Origin: Bacteroidota bacterium
GTDB taxonomy: Bacteria; Bacteroidota; Bacteroidia; Bacteroidales; F082
Reading direction: 5' to 3'
Assembly: GCA_016715945.1 (NCBI GenBank)
Contig: JADJXJ010000003.1
Coordinates: 496,001-560,000 of the forward strand
Length of the DNA: 64,000 nucleotides
Shown here: positions 8,198 through 17,069 of the stretch, in pieces
Position numbering within the stretch: position 1 is the stretch's first letter
Layout: each line of letters opens with the position of its first letter
Program-made: the position numbers and the translations under genes
The notes under the pieces: generated by a model
Databases searched by the model: none
Seen by the model: only the letters and a program-made list of their open reading frames with translations
Told to the model about the DNA's origin: nothing

Positions 8198-9487
8198 ATG
8201 AATAATCATAGGTTTAATCTGCTGACTTACCTGGCTGCCGTGGGTTTTCTGGGTATTTTGCTCACTCAGGCATACCTGGTTTACAACGGGTTGGCTTTGC
8301 GGAAAGAGCTCTTCAACCGCGGTATGGAGCTTGCCCTTCAATCGGCACTGAACAAGGTGGCTGAAATGCAGGTGGAGAAAAAAATCAGGTGTATTGAGTC
8401 GGGCGGGAGCTGCAGTGATATGTTCAACACCATTGAGGCTGCCATTCCTCCCGGCATGATTGATTCGCTCCTTGCCCGGGAAATGCAACAGTTTGAATTC
8501 GTAGGTGCCTACTATTATGCTGTATTCAACCGAGCGAACCGGCAGTTTGCCATGGGAAATTATATGGGCTTTGAGGAAAGGATCGTCAATAGCAGCTATC
8601 AGGTAAGCCTGAGGCCTGTTTATGGCAGGGGCGATTATGTGCTGTCGGTATATGTTGCCGAACCGGAGCTGTGGCGGATGAGGAGGTTGGTTTTTTGGGT
8701 AGGGCTGTCGGTTGTATTTCTGTTTTTATTGTTGTTTTCTTTTTGGTCCACTGTGCGTATTGCCCGCAGGCAGAAACGCCTTTCCCGCGTTAAAGCCGAC
8801 TTTATCAACAACATGACGCACGAGCTCAAAACGCCTATTGCCTCCATCAGCCTTGCAGCCGAAATGCTTTCGAAGCCGGTGGTTGTGCAGGACAGCGAAA
8901 AAATCCTTCGTTATGCCTCTGTTTTGAAAAGCGAAAGTGTTCGGTTGCAGACATTGGTGGATCACGTGTTGATGAGTGCCATGCTCGAGGAGAGCAAAGT
9001 GAGGCTCAATCTGCAGCAAGGCAGCCTGCAGCAACTTGTGGAACAAGTGTTGCCGGCATTCAGCCAACGTATAACCGAACTCAACGGAACGATTGAATTG
9101 GAATTGGCACCAGAGTTGCCCATGTTGAATTTCGACAAATTGCACATGGCCAATGTGTTGAGCAATCTGCTCGACAATGCCATAAAATACAGCAGGGGTG
9201 CCCCGACAATAAAACTGAGCCTGGGGCAATCAGGTCAGCATCAGGTGATATCTGTGGCAGATAAAGGCATGGGCATCCCACCCGAGGAAATAGACCTGAT
9301 TTTCAAAAACCTTTACAGGTCGCACACAGGCAACCTGCATGATGTAAAAGGTTTCGGAATAGGACTTTTCTATGTCAAAAAGATTGTAGAACTTCACGGC
9401 GGAAAAATTACCGTTGAGAGCCACCCTGGTCAGGGTTCGGTTTTCAGGGTTTTTATGCCGGCCAAAACAATGCAAATAACGTCATGA
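8198..9487 (+). CDS. Membrane sensor histidine kinase
   Basis: A 429-residue two-component kinase. One transmembrane segment lies near residues 9-30, an extracytoplasmic sensor domain of about 135 residues with two Cys (IRCIESGGSC) follows, and a second membrane segment is near 163-185. No HAMP is obvious. The HisKA dimerisation helix carries the phospho-acceptor H208 in HELKTP; the ATPase domain has the N box (NLLDNAIKYS), G1 (DKGMGIP) and G2 (GFGIGLFYV). The stop overlaps the response regulator start by ATGA, so the two are a cognate pair. The signal is unknown. Confidence 0.93.
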   Translation: MNNHRFNLLTYLAAVGFLGILLTQAYLVYNGLALRKELFNRGMELALQSALNKVAEMQVEKKIRCIESGGSCSDMFNTIEAAIPPGMIDSLLAREMQQFEFVGAYYYAVFNRANRQFAMGNYMGFEERIVNSSYQVSLRPVYGRGDYVLSVYVAEPELWRMRRLVFWVGLSVVFLFLLLFSFWSTVRIARRQKRLSRVKADFINNMTHELKTPIASISLAAEMLSKPVVVQDSEKILRYASVLKSESVRLQTLVDHVLMSAMLEESKVRLNLQQGSLQQLVEQVLPAFSQRITELNGTIELELAPELPMLNFDKLHMANVLSNLLDNAIKYSRGAPTIKLSLGQSGQHQVISVADKGMGIPPEEIDLIFKNLYRSHTGNLHDVKGFGIGLFYVKKIVELHGGKITVESHPGQGSVFRVFMPAKTMQITS

Positions 9488-10218
9488 GCATGGAACCGGT
9501 TAATGACGCAATCAGGCTTCTGGTAGTGGAGGACGATCCGAACCTGAGGATGCTTCTGCACGACTACCTTGAGCTGATGAAGTTTAGTGTGGAGACCGCG
9601 GCCGATGGAGCGCAGGGGCTTCAATTGGCGCTCAATGGCCAATACGACCTTTATGTATTGGATGTGATGCTTCCAAAAATGGATGGGTTCAGCCTGGCTG
9701 GAAAGATCAGGGAAAATGACCCCGGAACACCTATTATCTTTCTCACTGCCAAAACCATGCAGGAAGACCGCATTACCGGTTTTATGCAAGGTTGCGACGA
9801 TTACATCACCAAGCCTTTCAATACCGATGAGCTCTATGCGCGCATACGTGCCATTCTGAGGCGTTGCAACCGTAAAAAATTCAAAAGTCAGGCAGAGGAG
9901 TCTCAAATAACATTTGGCGTATTCACTTTCGATTTCGACAACCTTTTGCTCTCCTCACCAGGTGCCAAGCGCACCCTCACGCGAAAAGAAGCTGCATTGC
10001 TAAGGCTTTTGTGCAACAACCGCAATCAGTTGGTTTTGCGCGAAACAGCCCAGAAGGTAGTCTGGGGCGAGAGCGATTATTTTGTCAGCCGCAGCATGGA
10101 TGTGTTTATCGCCCGTTTGCGCAAATACCTCAAAGAAGATCCCACAGTTACCATTGCCAACGTTTATGGCATGGGTTTTATCCTTAAAGTGGATGACACA
10201 CAATACAAACAGGATTAA
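9484..10218 (+). CDS. OmpR/PhoB-family response regulator
   Basis: A 244-residue DNA-binding response regulator. The receiver domain (about 10-125) has the acidic pair in VVEDDPN, phospho-acceptor D60 in VLDVMLPKMDG and the conserved K110 in DYITKPF. Residues about 140-238 are a winged-helix Trans_reg_C domain (LTRKEAALLRLL, VWGESDYFVSRSMDVFIARLRKYL). It partners the overlapping histidine kinase. Its stop shares the tetranucleotide TTAA (10215-10218) with the convergent tatC stop. Confidence 0.95.
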   Translation: MSMEPVNDAIRLLVVEDDPNLRMLLHDYLELMKFSVETAADGAQGLQLALNGQYDLYVLDVMLPKMDGFSLAGKIRENDPGTPIIFLTAKTMQEDRITGFMQGCDDYITKPFNTDELYARIRAILRRCNRKKFKSQAEESQITFGVFTFDFDNLLLSSPGAKRTLTRKEAALLRLLCNNRNQLVLRETAQKVVWGESDYFVSRSMDVFIARLRKYLKEDPTVTIANVYGMGFILKVDDTQYKQD

Positions 10219-11018
10219 TCCTCCTTGTAAACCTTAGCTGCCAGTAGAATACTCAGTTCATACAGGCCTATCAGGGGAATACAAACCATCACCTGACTGA
10301 AAACATCCGGAGGAGTGATGATGGCCGATACAATGAGCAGCACGACAAGCATGTATTTCCGGTTGCGACGCAGATAGTCGGGAGTAACCAATCCGGCTCT
10401 GGCAAGAAAGTAGATCAGCAGAGGAAGCTGAAAAACCAGGCCCACCGCAAAAGATACGGAAACCACGGTATTGATATAGGAGTTGAGCGAGATTTGGTTG
10501 CTTACACTGCTGCTTACCTGATAGCTTCCCAAAAAATTGATGGTGAGCGGTACGATGAGGAAATAACCAAAAAGCAGGCCTGCAACAAAAAGAAGCGAAC
10601 TATTGGCAATGGCAAGCTGCGATTTCTTTTTTTCGCCGGGATACAGGGCCGGGCGCACAAAATTCCACAATTGGTAGATGATAAAAGGGAAGGCTAAAAC
10701 CACTCCTGCCATGGCCGAGGTATAAAGATGCACCAGAAACTGCCCCGACATGTTGATGTTGATGATCTGAATGTTCAGCTTGTCAAAACATAGTCCGTCA
10801 ATTTGCAGTTGCGTTCCCAACTTACAAAGCCAGCGGTTGGTTACAAAGTCGGCCCTGGATGGACCGAGAATAATCTGATCAAAAACGATAACCCGATTGA
10901 CAAAGGCCACAACAGCCATTGCCAGTATTGCCAGAATGCTTCTTACCAGCCTCGCCCTCAACTCGTCGAGGTGGTCCCAGAACGACATCTCACGCTCCTC
11001 GTCAACTTCCTGATTCAT
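10215..11018 (-). CDS. tatC: Sec-independent translocase subunit TatC
   Basis: A 267-residue inner-membrane protein with six predicted helices. It forms the twin-arginine signal receptor of the Tat translocase. The cytosolic N-terminus has the diagnostic MSFWDHLDELRARL. The loop after the first helix is long (about 50 residues with two Cys), as in other Bacteroidota TatC proteins. No tatA/tatB is adjacent. A likely substrate is encoded in the same window: the amine oxidase at 61528-62889 starts with a twin-arginine lipoprotein signal. Confidence 0.95.
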   Translation of the reverse strand: MNQEVDEEREMSFWDHLDELRARLVRSILAILAMAVVAFVNRVIVFDQIILGPSRADFVTNRWLCKLGTQLQIDGLCFDKLNIQIININMSGQFLVHLYTSAMAGVVLAFPFIIYQLWNFVRPALYPGEKKKSQLAIANSSLLFVAGLLFGYFLIVPLTINFLGSYQVSSSVSNQISLNSYINTVVSVSFAVGLVFQLPLLIYFLARAGLVTPDYLRRNRKYMLVVLLIVSAIITPPDVFSQVMVCIPLIGLYELSILLAAKVYKED

Positions 11019-11197
11019 CCTGTGCTGTTTTTGGCAAAGGTACTAAAGGAAAAAATTGCATGGCCCGCTTGAATGTGCATTCATTATGTGCGCATTTGTT
11101 GTTTTTGGTAGTTAATGCAAATAATACAGTCAAAATGGTTGTTTCGGGTAACAAATGTCGATTTTCGACCAAAATTTGCAAAAAAACGTTATGAAAA

Positions 11198-11226
11198 TTG
11201 TTCTTTCAACAAAAAATATATCTTTG
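11198..11226 (+). promoter_or_regulatory. Bacteroidota sigma-A-type promoter
   Basis: TTG (11198-11200) is separated by 18 bases from TATCTTTG (11219-11226), matching the Bacteroidota -33/-7 consensus TTG ... TAnnTTTG. The ATG of the secreted BNR protein lies 47 bases downstream. The rest of 11019-11272 is AT-rich and holds no gene. Confidence 0.7.
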
Positions 11227-11272
11227 CCAATAAGGCTGACAAATATTAAAGTTTAACCTAAAACCCAATTCT

Positions 11273-13123
11273 ATGAAAAAATCTTTACTCTTTTTGGTGT
11301 TTCTTTTGCCGGCGGTTATGTTGCATGCCTCCGACTGGCGCCAGAAACGTGAAGAGCGCGTGCGCAATATTTATTTGCCCGCACCTCATGCCATCGAAGA
11401 TGTGGTAGTCATTAACAACCTGCCCAATCCTTTTGTAGCCAATCTGAAGTTCGGACCTGACGTGGTCATCGGCAAGACGCGCTACGACCTGCAATCGAAC
11501 TATGCCATGGGACGTCGGGTGCACCTTTTCCCCGATGGTACCATTGGAGCAACCTGGACTTACGGTATGCTCGACCCCAACTTCTCGGATCGCGGAACGG
11601 CCTACAACTATTTCAATGGAACGGCCTGGGGAGCGCTTCCGACCGCAAGGGTTGAACCAGTGCGCACGGGTTGGCCGTCGTATGCCCCCTGGGGGCCCAA
11701 TGGCGAAATTATTGTTTCGCACACAGGTGCTGCTAATGGACTGATCTTCAGCAGAAGGGAAACCAAGGGCAGCGGGGCCTGGACGCACTCCTACCTGGCT
11801 GGACCTGCCGAAGTGCCCAACCTGCTCTGGCCACGCATGATTACCAGCGGCGAAAACAACGAAGTCATTCATGTGATTGCCCTCACGGCCCCAACAGCCA
11901 ATGGCGGAGTCGTTTATCAGGGGCTTGACGGTGCCTTGCTCTACAGCCGTTCCACTGACGGCGGAGAAACCTGGGACCCGCAGAACGTGCTGCTTGAAGG
12001 CATCACCGCCAACGACCTGTTGCGCGTACGTGCCGACACCTATGCCTGGGCTGCTCCATTCGGCAACACAATCGCATTTGTAGTGGGCGATGGATATGGC
12101 GACGGCATCGTAATGAAATCGGAAGATGGAGGCGATACATGGGAAAAGATGCTGTATTACGAAAGCATCGACAAATTCATGGATGGCAATACCACTTATC
12201 CCATACACGGAGGAACGGATTCGTATCAGCATGCCGTGATTGATGACCTGGGGAGGGTGCACGTAGCCGTGGGTCGTCAGATTCACCGCGCCGAGGCTGG
12301 ATTGTTCTACTATCCTTACAGCAACGGCCTGCTTTACTGGAATGAAACCATGCCTCCGCTCGATACTACCAAAATTGGCAGCTCTATCCTGGATGCTTCT
12401 GTGGTTGCTCCGGGTTATTTGCTTGCAGAAGTTGTCGAAACAGCAACCGATACAATCTCAGCCATCACCAGCCCTAACTATTATGCTGCCTTGACTAGCA
12501 TGCCCCAGCTGGTGTTCGACCACCAGAACAAAATTCTGTATGCCTTCTACTCGGCAATCAGTCCGGGCTATGTGGACAGCGATGGCAACAACTACCGCCA
12601 CATCTGGATGAGGTTTTCGGATGATTATGGCCAGACCTGGAGCCCCTATACCGATCTGCACGATGATATCTTCCACCTGTTCACCGAGTGTGTCTATCCC
12701 TCGGCTGCTTCCGCTGTGAACGATAAAGTGCATCTGATTTATCAGAGCGACAACTTTATTGGCGGCAGCAACAGGCCAACACCTCCAAACCATGGCCATG
12801 TGGACAACGACATCGTTCACCTTACTGTGAATACGGTAACAGGAATCAACGAAAAGCCGGCCACTGTGCTTTCCATTGATAAGGTTTACCCCAACCCTGC
12901 CCGCAACGAGGCTTTCGTAACCATTCGGGTTGACAAACCGCTTACTGCCCGCATCAGCCTGGTCAACCTTATCGGTCAGGAGGTGCAGTCTACCACCCAG
13001 CAATTCAACTACATTGGCATCCACAAAGCTGCCCTCGACCTGAGCAAACTCGACAGGGGAGTATATTTTGTGCGTGTATCCAATGGTAACCAAGTAGTTA
13101 CGCAGAAAATCATAGTTCATTAA
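11273..13123 (+). CDS. Secreted sialidase/BNR-like propeller protein with T9SS domain
   Basis: A 616-residue exported protein: signal peptide to about residue 19, then a region of about 500 residues containing BNR/Asp-box motifs typical of sialidase-type beta-propellers (SRSTDGGETWD, KSEDGGDTWEK, FSDDYGQTWSP). The last 75 residues (VYPNPARNEAF ... VTQKIIVH) are a T9SS type A sorting domain. I see no sialidase active-site Arg triad or FRIP motif, so enzymatic activity is uncertain; it may be a surface binding protein. It has its own promoter and a strong terminator. Confidence 0.85.
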   Translation: MKKSLLFLVFLLPAVMLHASDWRQKREERVRNIYLPAPHAIEDVVVINNLPNPFVANLKFGPDVVIGKTRYDLQSNYAMGRRVHLFPDGTIGATWTYGMLDPNFSDRGTAYNYFNGTAWGALPTARVEPVRTGWPSYAPWGPNGEIIVSHTGAANGLIFSRRETKGSGAWTHSYLAGPAEVPNLLWPRMITSGENNEVIHVIALTAPTANGGVVYQGLDGALLYSRSTDGGETWDPQNVLLEGITANDLLRVRADTYAWAAPFGNTIAFVVGDGYGDGIVMKSEDGGDTWEKMLYYESIDKFMDGNTTYPIHGGTDSYQHAVIDDLGRVHVAVGRQIHRAEAGLFYYPYSNGLLYWNETMPPLDTTKIGSSILDASVVAPGYLLAEVVETATDTISAITSPNYYAALTSMPQLVFDHQNKILYAFYSAISPGYVDSDGNNYRHIWMRFSDDYGQTWSPYTDLHDDIFHLFTECVYPSAASAVNDKVHLIYQSDNFIGGSNRPTPPNHGHVDNDIVHLTVNTVTGINEKPATVLSIDKVYPNPARNEAFVTIRVDKPLTARISLVNLIGQEVQSTTQQFNYIGIHKAALDLSKLDRGVYFVRVSNGNQVVTQKIIVH

Positions 13124-13142
13124 TACGGGTTTTATTTCTGCG

Positions 13143-13168
13143 GCCGGGGGTTTTCCCCCGGCTTTTTT
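13143..13168 (+). terminator. Strong Rho-independent terminator
   Basis: GCCGGGGG (13143-13150) and CCCCCGGC (13155-13162) pair perfectly around TTTT, followed by six T; 19 bases after the BNR-protein stop. Confidence 0.92.
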
Positions 13169-13285
13169 GTTTTATCACCTTCCACATCCCTGTTAAACAT
13201 AATTAACAGCCTTTGGTGTGCTGCCTCTACCAGTGCGCTGGCGAACATTGATTACTTTTGTTGCACGCTAACTGCAACAAGCTCT

Positions 13286-14335
13286 ATGAATCAAATTACC
13301 AAACAGTCTGTAATTGACACACTTAAAGAGGTTATTTATTTTCCGAAGGGCGACAATATTGTCAATCTTGGGATGCTCGACGGGCTGGAAGTTTCAGAAG
13401 GTAAGGTGAGTTTCAGGCTGGTTTTTCCAAAGCTCAACGAGCCCCCTGTGCGTATCGTGAGTGCCACCGCCGAGAAAATGCTCCGCGAACGTTTTGGTCA
13501 GGACTTTGCCCTCGAAATCATCCCGATAACTGAAAAGGAAAAAGGCCTCGGTCCGTTGGCCGGGGTACGCAATATCATCGCCGTAGTTTCGGGCAAAGGT
13601 GGGGTGGGCAAATCCACTGTGGCAGCTAACCTTGCTATCGCATTGTCGAAAAAGGGTTTTCGTGTCGGGCTCATCGATGCCGATATTTACGGGCCTTCGG
13701 TGCCTGTGATGTTTGGCGTGGTGGACGAGATGCCCGAAGCCAGAGAAAGAAATGGCAAGCCCGCCATCGTTCCGATTGAGAAACATGGCATCAAGCTGCT
13801 TTCGATCGGTTTTTTTGTGGATGTGACCAAACCCCTGGTCTGGCGTGGGCCGATGGCTACCAGCGCCCTGAACCAACTGCTGGGCGATGCCGACTGGGGA
13901 ATACTCGATTACCTGGTCATCGACATGCCTCCGGGCACAGGCGACATTCAGCTGACATTGGCACAGTCCTATTCCGTGACAGGCGCCGTTGTGGTCACTA
14001 CCCCGCAAAAAGTGGCATTTGCTGATGTGCACCGGGCTGCAAATATGTTCAAGCAGGAAAAATTAACCATTCCTTTGCTTGGACTCATTGAAAATATGGC
14101 CTATTTTGTGCCTTCCGACCTGCCCGACAGAAAGTATTATATCTTTGGTCGGACGAATGGTGAACGCTTTGCTGAAGTTCTGGGGGTACAATTCCTTGGG
14201 CAAATCCCCATTGTGGATCAGATTGCCTCATCGGGTGATTCCGGCTCACCCATTGCCCTCGACGATAATCACCCCATCTCCAAAGCTTTTGCCGAAGTTG
14301 CGGAAAAAGTTATTGAAAGCGTAAACAAAAATTAA
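13286..14335 (+). CDS. mrp: Mrp/ApbC-family P-loop ATPase (Fe-S carrier type)
   Basis: A 349-residue Mrp/NBP35-family ATPase. Residues 1-90 are a MIP18/DUF59 domain. The deviant Walker A motif GKGGVGKST begins at G103, with DADIYGPSVP and IDMPPGTGD following. Family members carry Fe-S clusters to apo-proteins. This protein has no cysteine at all: the CxxC of E. coli ApbC is replaced in the segment ENMAYFVPSDLP. The gene sits 11 bases before a NifU-like scaffold gene, so the pair is probably an Fe-S maturation unit. TACTTTTG at 13253-13260 fits a -7 element. Confidence 0.9.
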   Translation: MNQITKQSVIDTLKEVIYFPKGDNIVNLGMLDGLEVSEGKVSFRLVFPKLNEPPVRIVSATAEKMLRERFGQDFALEIIPITEKEKGLGPLAGVRNIIAVVSGKGGVGKSTVAANLAIALSKKGFRVGLIDADIYGPSVPVMFGVVDEMPEARERNGKPAIVPIEKHGIKLLSIGFFVDVTKPLVWRGPMATSALNQLLGDADWGILDYLVIDMPPGTGDIQLTLAQSYSVTGAVVVTTPQKVAFADVHRAANMFKQEKLTIPLLGLIENMAYFVPSDLPDRKYYIFGRTNGERFAEVLGVQFLGQIPIVDQIASSGDSGSPIALDDNHPISKAFAEVAEKVIESVNKN

Positions 14336-14346
14336 ATCGCATAGCC

Positions 14347-14598
14347 ATGGCCGAAGACAAAGAAGTATTGGTTCGTAAAGTGAAGAACATTATCGAGCAG
14401 GTGCGTCCTTACCTGCAGCAGGATGGAGGCGACATCAGCTTTGTGGAGCTTACCGACGACCTTGTGGTGAACGTGGAACTCACAGGGGCATGCGGATCCT
14501 GCCCATACAGCACCATGACCCTAAAGAATGGGGTGGAAAACACCATCCGCAAGGCGATACCCGAGATTAAATCGGTGGAAGCTGTCAATCTGGGCTAA
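14347..14598 (+). CDS. NifU C-terminal-domain Fe-S scaffold (Nfu type)
   Basis: An 83-residue stand-alone NifU C-terminal domain. C49 and C52 in GACGSCPYS form the CxxC that binds a [4Fe-4S] cluster between two subunits in Nfu proteins. It follows mrp by 11 bases and is probably cotranscribed. The protein would assemble or relay clusters, for example to the Fe-S enzymes in this window. It ends 11 bases from the convergent nadE stop, with no terminator between them. Confidence 0.93.
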   Translation: MAEDKEVLVRKVKNIIEQVRPYLQQDGGDISFVELTDDLVVNVELTGACGSCPYSTMTLKNGVENTIRKAIPEIKSVEAVNLG

Positions 14599-14609
14599 TC
14601 CGTTCTAAA

Positions 14610-16244
14610 TCAGCTCAGATATTTTGCCACGATGGGCATTCTCCGGCCCATGCCGAATGCCTTGGGCGATACCCTGAGGATGGGCGGGGTTTGTTTTCGC
14701 TTGTACTCGTTCATGTTCACCAGCCTCAGCACCCGCTTTACCAAACCGGCGTCGAAGCCCATCTGAACGAGTTCCTGGGGGCCTTGACGCTGTTCAATGT
14801 ACTGATACAATATCTGGTCGAGTATGGCATAATCCGGCAGGCTGTCCGAGTCGAGCTGGCCGGGGCGCAACTCGGCCGAAGGCGGTTTGGTGATGCTGTT
14901 ATCGGGGATAAATTCACCATCTTTGTTGATGTACCGGGCTAGCTCATATACCTCAGTTTTGTACACATCACCAAGCACCGACAGTCCGCCGTTCATGTCG
15001 CCGTACAGCGTGCCGTAACCCACTGCTGCCTCACTTTTGTTGCTGGTATTGAGCAGGATATGGTTGAATTTGTTGGCGTATGCCATCAAAATCAACCCCC
15101 GCAGCCTCGCTTGCATGTTTTCTTCTGTCAGCCCGAAAGGTGTGCCTTCAAAAATGGGCTGGAGCACTTTTTCGACAGTTTCGTAAGGTGGTGCAATGGG
15201 AACGGTATAGTGAGGGCATCCCAGATTTTCAGCCAGCGCAATTGCGTCGGTCACCGAGTGCGTGCTAGAAAACTGCGAAGGCATGAGGATGCCTGTTACG
15301 TTTTCAGGTCCGAGTGCGCGCGCGGCAAGTGCCATGGTCACAGCCGAATCGATGCCACCCGACAGACCGAGCACTGCTTTTTTGAATCCCATCTTCCCGA
15401 AATAGTCGCGGATGCCGGTGATGAGGGCATCGTGAATCAATGCGGTTTTTTGGCTGAAATCGGGCTCAAAACCTTCCTCAGATTTTTCAAGATGGGCAGT
15501 ATCAACAATCTCTATGGCTTCGGCAAAATAAGGCAGCAGGCAGCCCACCTTGCCATTGGCCATCATGGCGGCCGACCCACCGTCGAAGATCAACTCAGTT
15601 TGTGCGCCCACGTGGTTGACGTAGACGAGCGGGATACCATATTTTTCGACGTTTGCTTTGAGTACCTCATGCCGGCGTTTTGCCTGGTTGTAATGAAAGG
15701 GCGAAGCCGCTATGTTGATCATCAGGTCGGGTTTGTCTTTCTGCAGCTCAGCCATTGGGTCGATGGTATAGAGCCGGCTTTGCCCCAGATCCCAGATGTC
15801 TTCGCAAATGGTAAGAGCTATTGTAAGCCCTTTAAAATGAAGTGTCCGGAATGACTTTGCAGGTTCAAAATAGCGGTATTCGTCAAATACGTCGTAGTTT
15901 GGCAACAGGCCTTTGTGAAAAAAATCGATCTGCCCTTTGTAGCAAAATGCAGCGGAATTGAACAGAGGTTTGCCTTTGTCGCCCCTGTTTCGGCTTGGCG
16001 CACCCACAATGGCCGCAATATCCTGACAATGGTCGGCTATGTCTTGAAGGGCTGCCTCTGTCTGGCGGATGAAATCGTCGAACTCCAGAAAATCGAGTGG
16101 GGGATAACCACAAACGGACAATTCGGCAAATACTGCCAGGTCGGCTCCCTTTGTCCGGGCTAAGGCAAGCGCTTCGAGGATTTTTTTTGTGTTGGCCTCA
16201 AAATCGCCTATCCGGAAATTGATCTGCGCTAAAGCGATTTTCAC
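14610..16244 (-). CDS. nadE: Glutamine-dependent NAD+ synthetase
   Basis: A 544-residue two-domain enzyme making NAD+ from deamido-NAD+, ATP and glutamine, the last step of NAD biosynthesis. Residues 1 to about 260 are a nitrilase-type glutaminase with a conserved Glu (FAELSVCGYPP) and the nucleophile Cys in LTICEDIWD. Residues about 275-544 are the synthetase, with its ATP pyrophosphatase loop SGGIDSAVT. The length is typical of the glutamine-dependent form. Confidence 0.95.
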   Translation of the reverse strand: MKIALAQINFRIGDFEANTKKILEALALARTKGADLAVFAELSVCGYPPLDFLEFDDFIRQTEAALQDIADHCQDIAAIVGAPSRNRGDKGKPLFNSAAFCYKGQIDFFHKGLLPNYDVFDEYRYFEPAKSFRTLHFKGLTIALTICEDIWDLGQSRLYTIDPMAELQKDKPDLMINIAASPFHYNQAKRRHEVLKANVEKYGIPLVYVNHVGAQTELIFDGGSAAMMANGKVGCLLPYFAEAIEIVDTAHLEKSEEGFEPDFSQKTALIHDALITGIRDYFGKMGFKKAVLGLSGGIDSAVTMALAARALGPENVTGILMPSQFSSTHSVTDAIALAENLGCPHYTVPIAPPYETVEKVLQPIFEGTPFGLTEENMQARLRGLILMAYANKFNHILLNTSNKSEAAVGYGTLYGDMNGGLSVLGDVYKTEVYELARYINKDGEFIPDNSITKPPSAELRPGQLDSDSLPDYAILDQILYQYIEQRQGPQELVQMGFDAGLVKRVLRLVNMNEYKRKQTPPILRVSPKAFGMGRRMPIVAKYLS

Positions 16245-16262
16245 AAAACCAGTGGATTGAAA

Positions 16263-16940
16263 TTAAAACAACACTCCGACCTTAAGCTCAAGGAAGCTAA
16301 AAGTGCCTTTCACCTTGTCGCCCGAAATGTTGTTGGTGCCTTTGAGCACATTGAGCAGGCCGTTGTCCCAGCGCAAGCCGATATTGAGCTTTGTCGTTTC
16401 TGCAAGTTCTTTGTACACCCCGGCGCCGATGATCATCGAAGTGCGGCTGTAGCGCATCTCATTGTCCACGTCTTTTTTGTTTTCCGTGCCGAACAAACGA
16501 TCGTTGACATAAAATTTTTCATCTGCCGAGGCATTGAGCCTGAGGGCCAGGGCCAACCCAAAATCACCGTAAATGGAATAGCCGTTGCTGATTTCCTGTG
16601 TGCGCATGCGCAAAACTGCCGGAATCTGAACGTAACTGGTGTTTAGCTTGCGGCGGGTTAAACCATTGGAGTCATCTTTTTTTTCGGGGAATGTATATTT
16701 CCCGTTCAGGTAAAGGAATCTAAGGCCAGTGTTAATGGCATAGTTTTCAACGAGGTAGATGTCTCCGACAAAACCCCAGCTGAAACCCATTCTTACGCCA
16801 TCGGTTTCATAGTTGTTGGTATTCGGGCTGACCCAACCGATGTTGGGCGCCAGCTCAAAGCCAAACTGAAATGCCTTTTCCTGTGCAAATGAAGTAACTG
16901 ATATTGCCAAAAAAATGGTGAGGAGTAAATTGCGTGCCAT
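16263..16940 (-). CDS. PorT-like outer-membrane beta-barrel protein
   Basis: A 225-residue exported protein with a signal peptide ending SFAQ. The rest shows alternating hydrophobic strands and ends with a Phe-terminated strand (FLELKVGVLF), as in small outer-membrane barrels ('outer membrane beta-barrel domain', DUF6089/PorT-like). No specific function is recognised. It lies 18 bases upstream of nadE on the same strand, so they may be cotranscribed. Confidence 0.75.
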   Translation of the reverse strand: MARNLLLTIFLAISVTSFAQEKAFQFGFELAPNIGWVSPNTNNYETDGVRMGFSWGFVGDIYLVENYAINTGLRFLYLNGKYTFPEKKDDSNGLTRRKLNTSYVQIPAVLRMRTQEISNGYSIYGDFGLALALRLNASADEKFYVNDRLFGTENKKDVDNEMRYSRTSMIIGAGVYKELAETTKLNIGLRWDNGLLNVLKGTNNISGDKVKGTFSFLELKVGVLF

Positions 16941-17069
16941 ATCTCAATGATTTGAAGCAAAATTAACAATTCTGGCTAAGTTTGGTAATTGTATATCTAA
17001 GTTCGATGTCGGCATGCCGGGGCCGACTAAACCGAATGTTCTAATTTTACATCGAAATGACACGCACAG

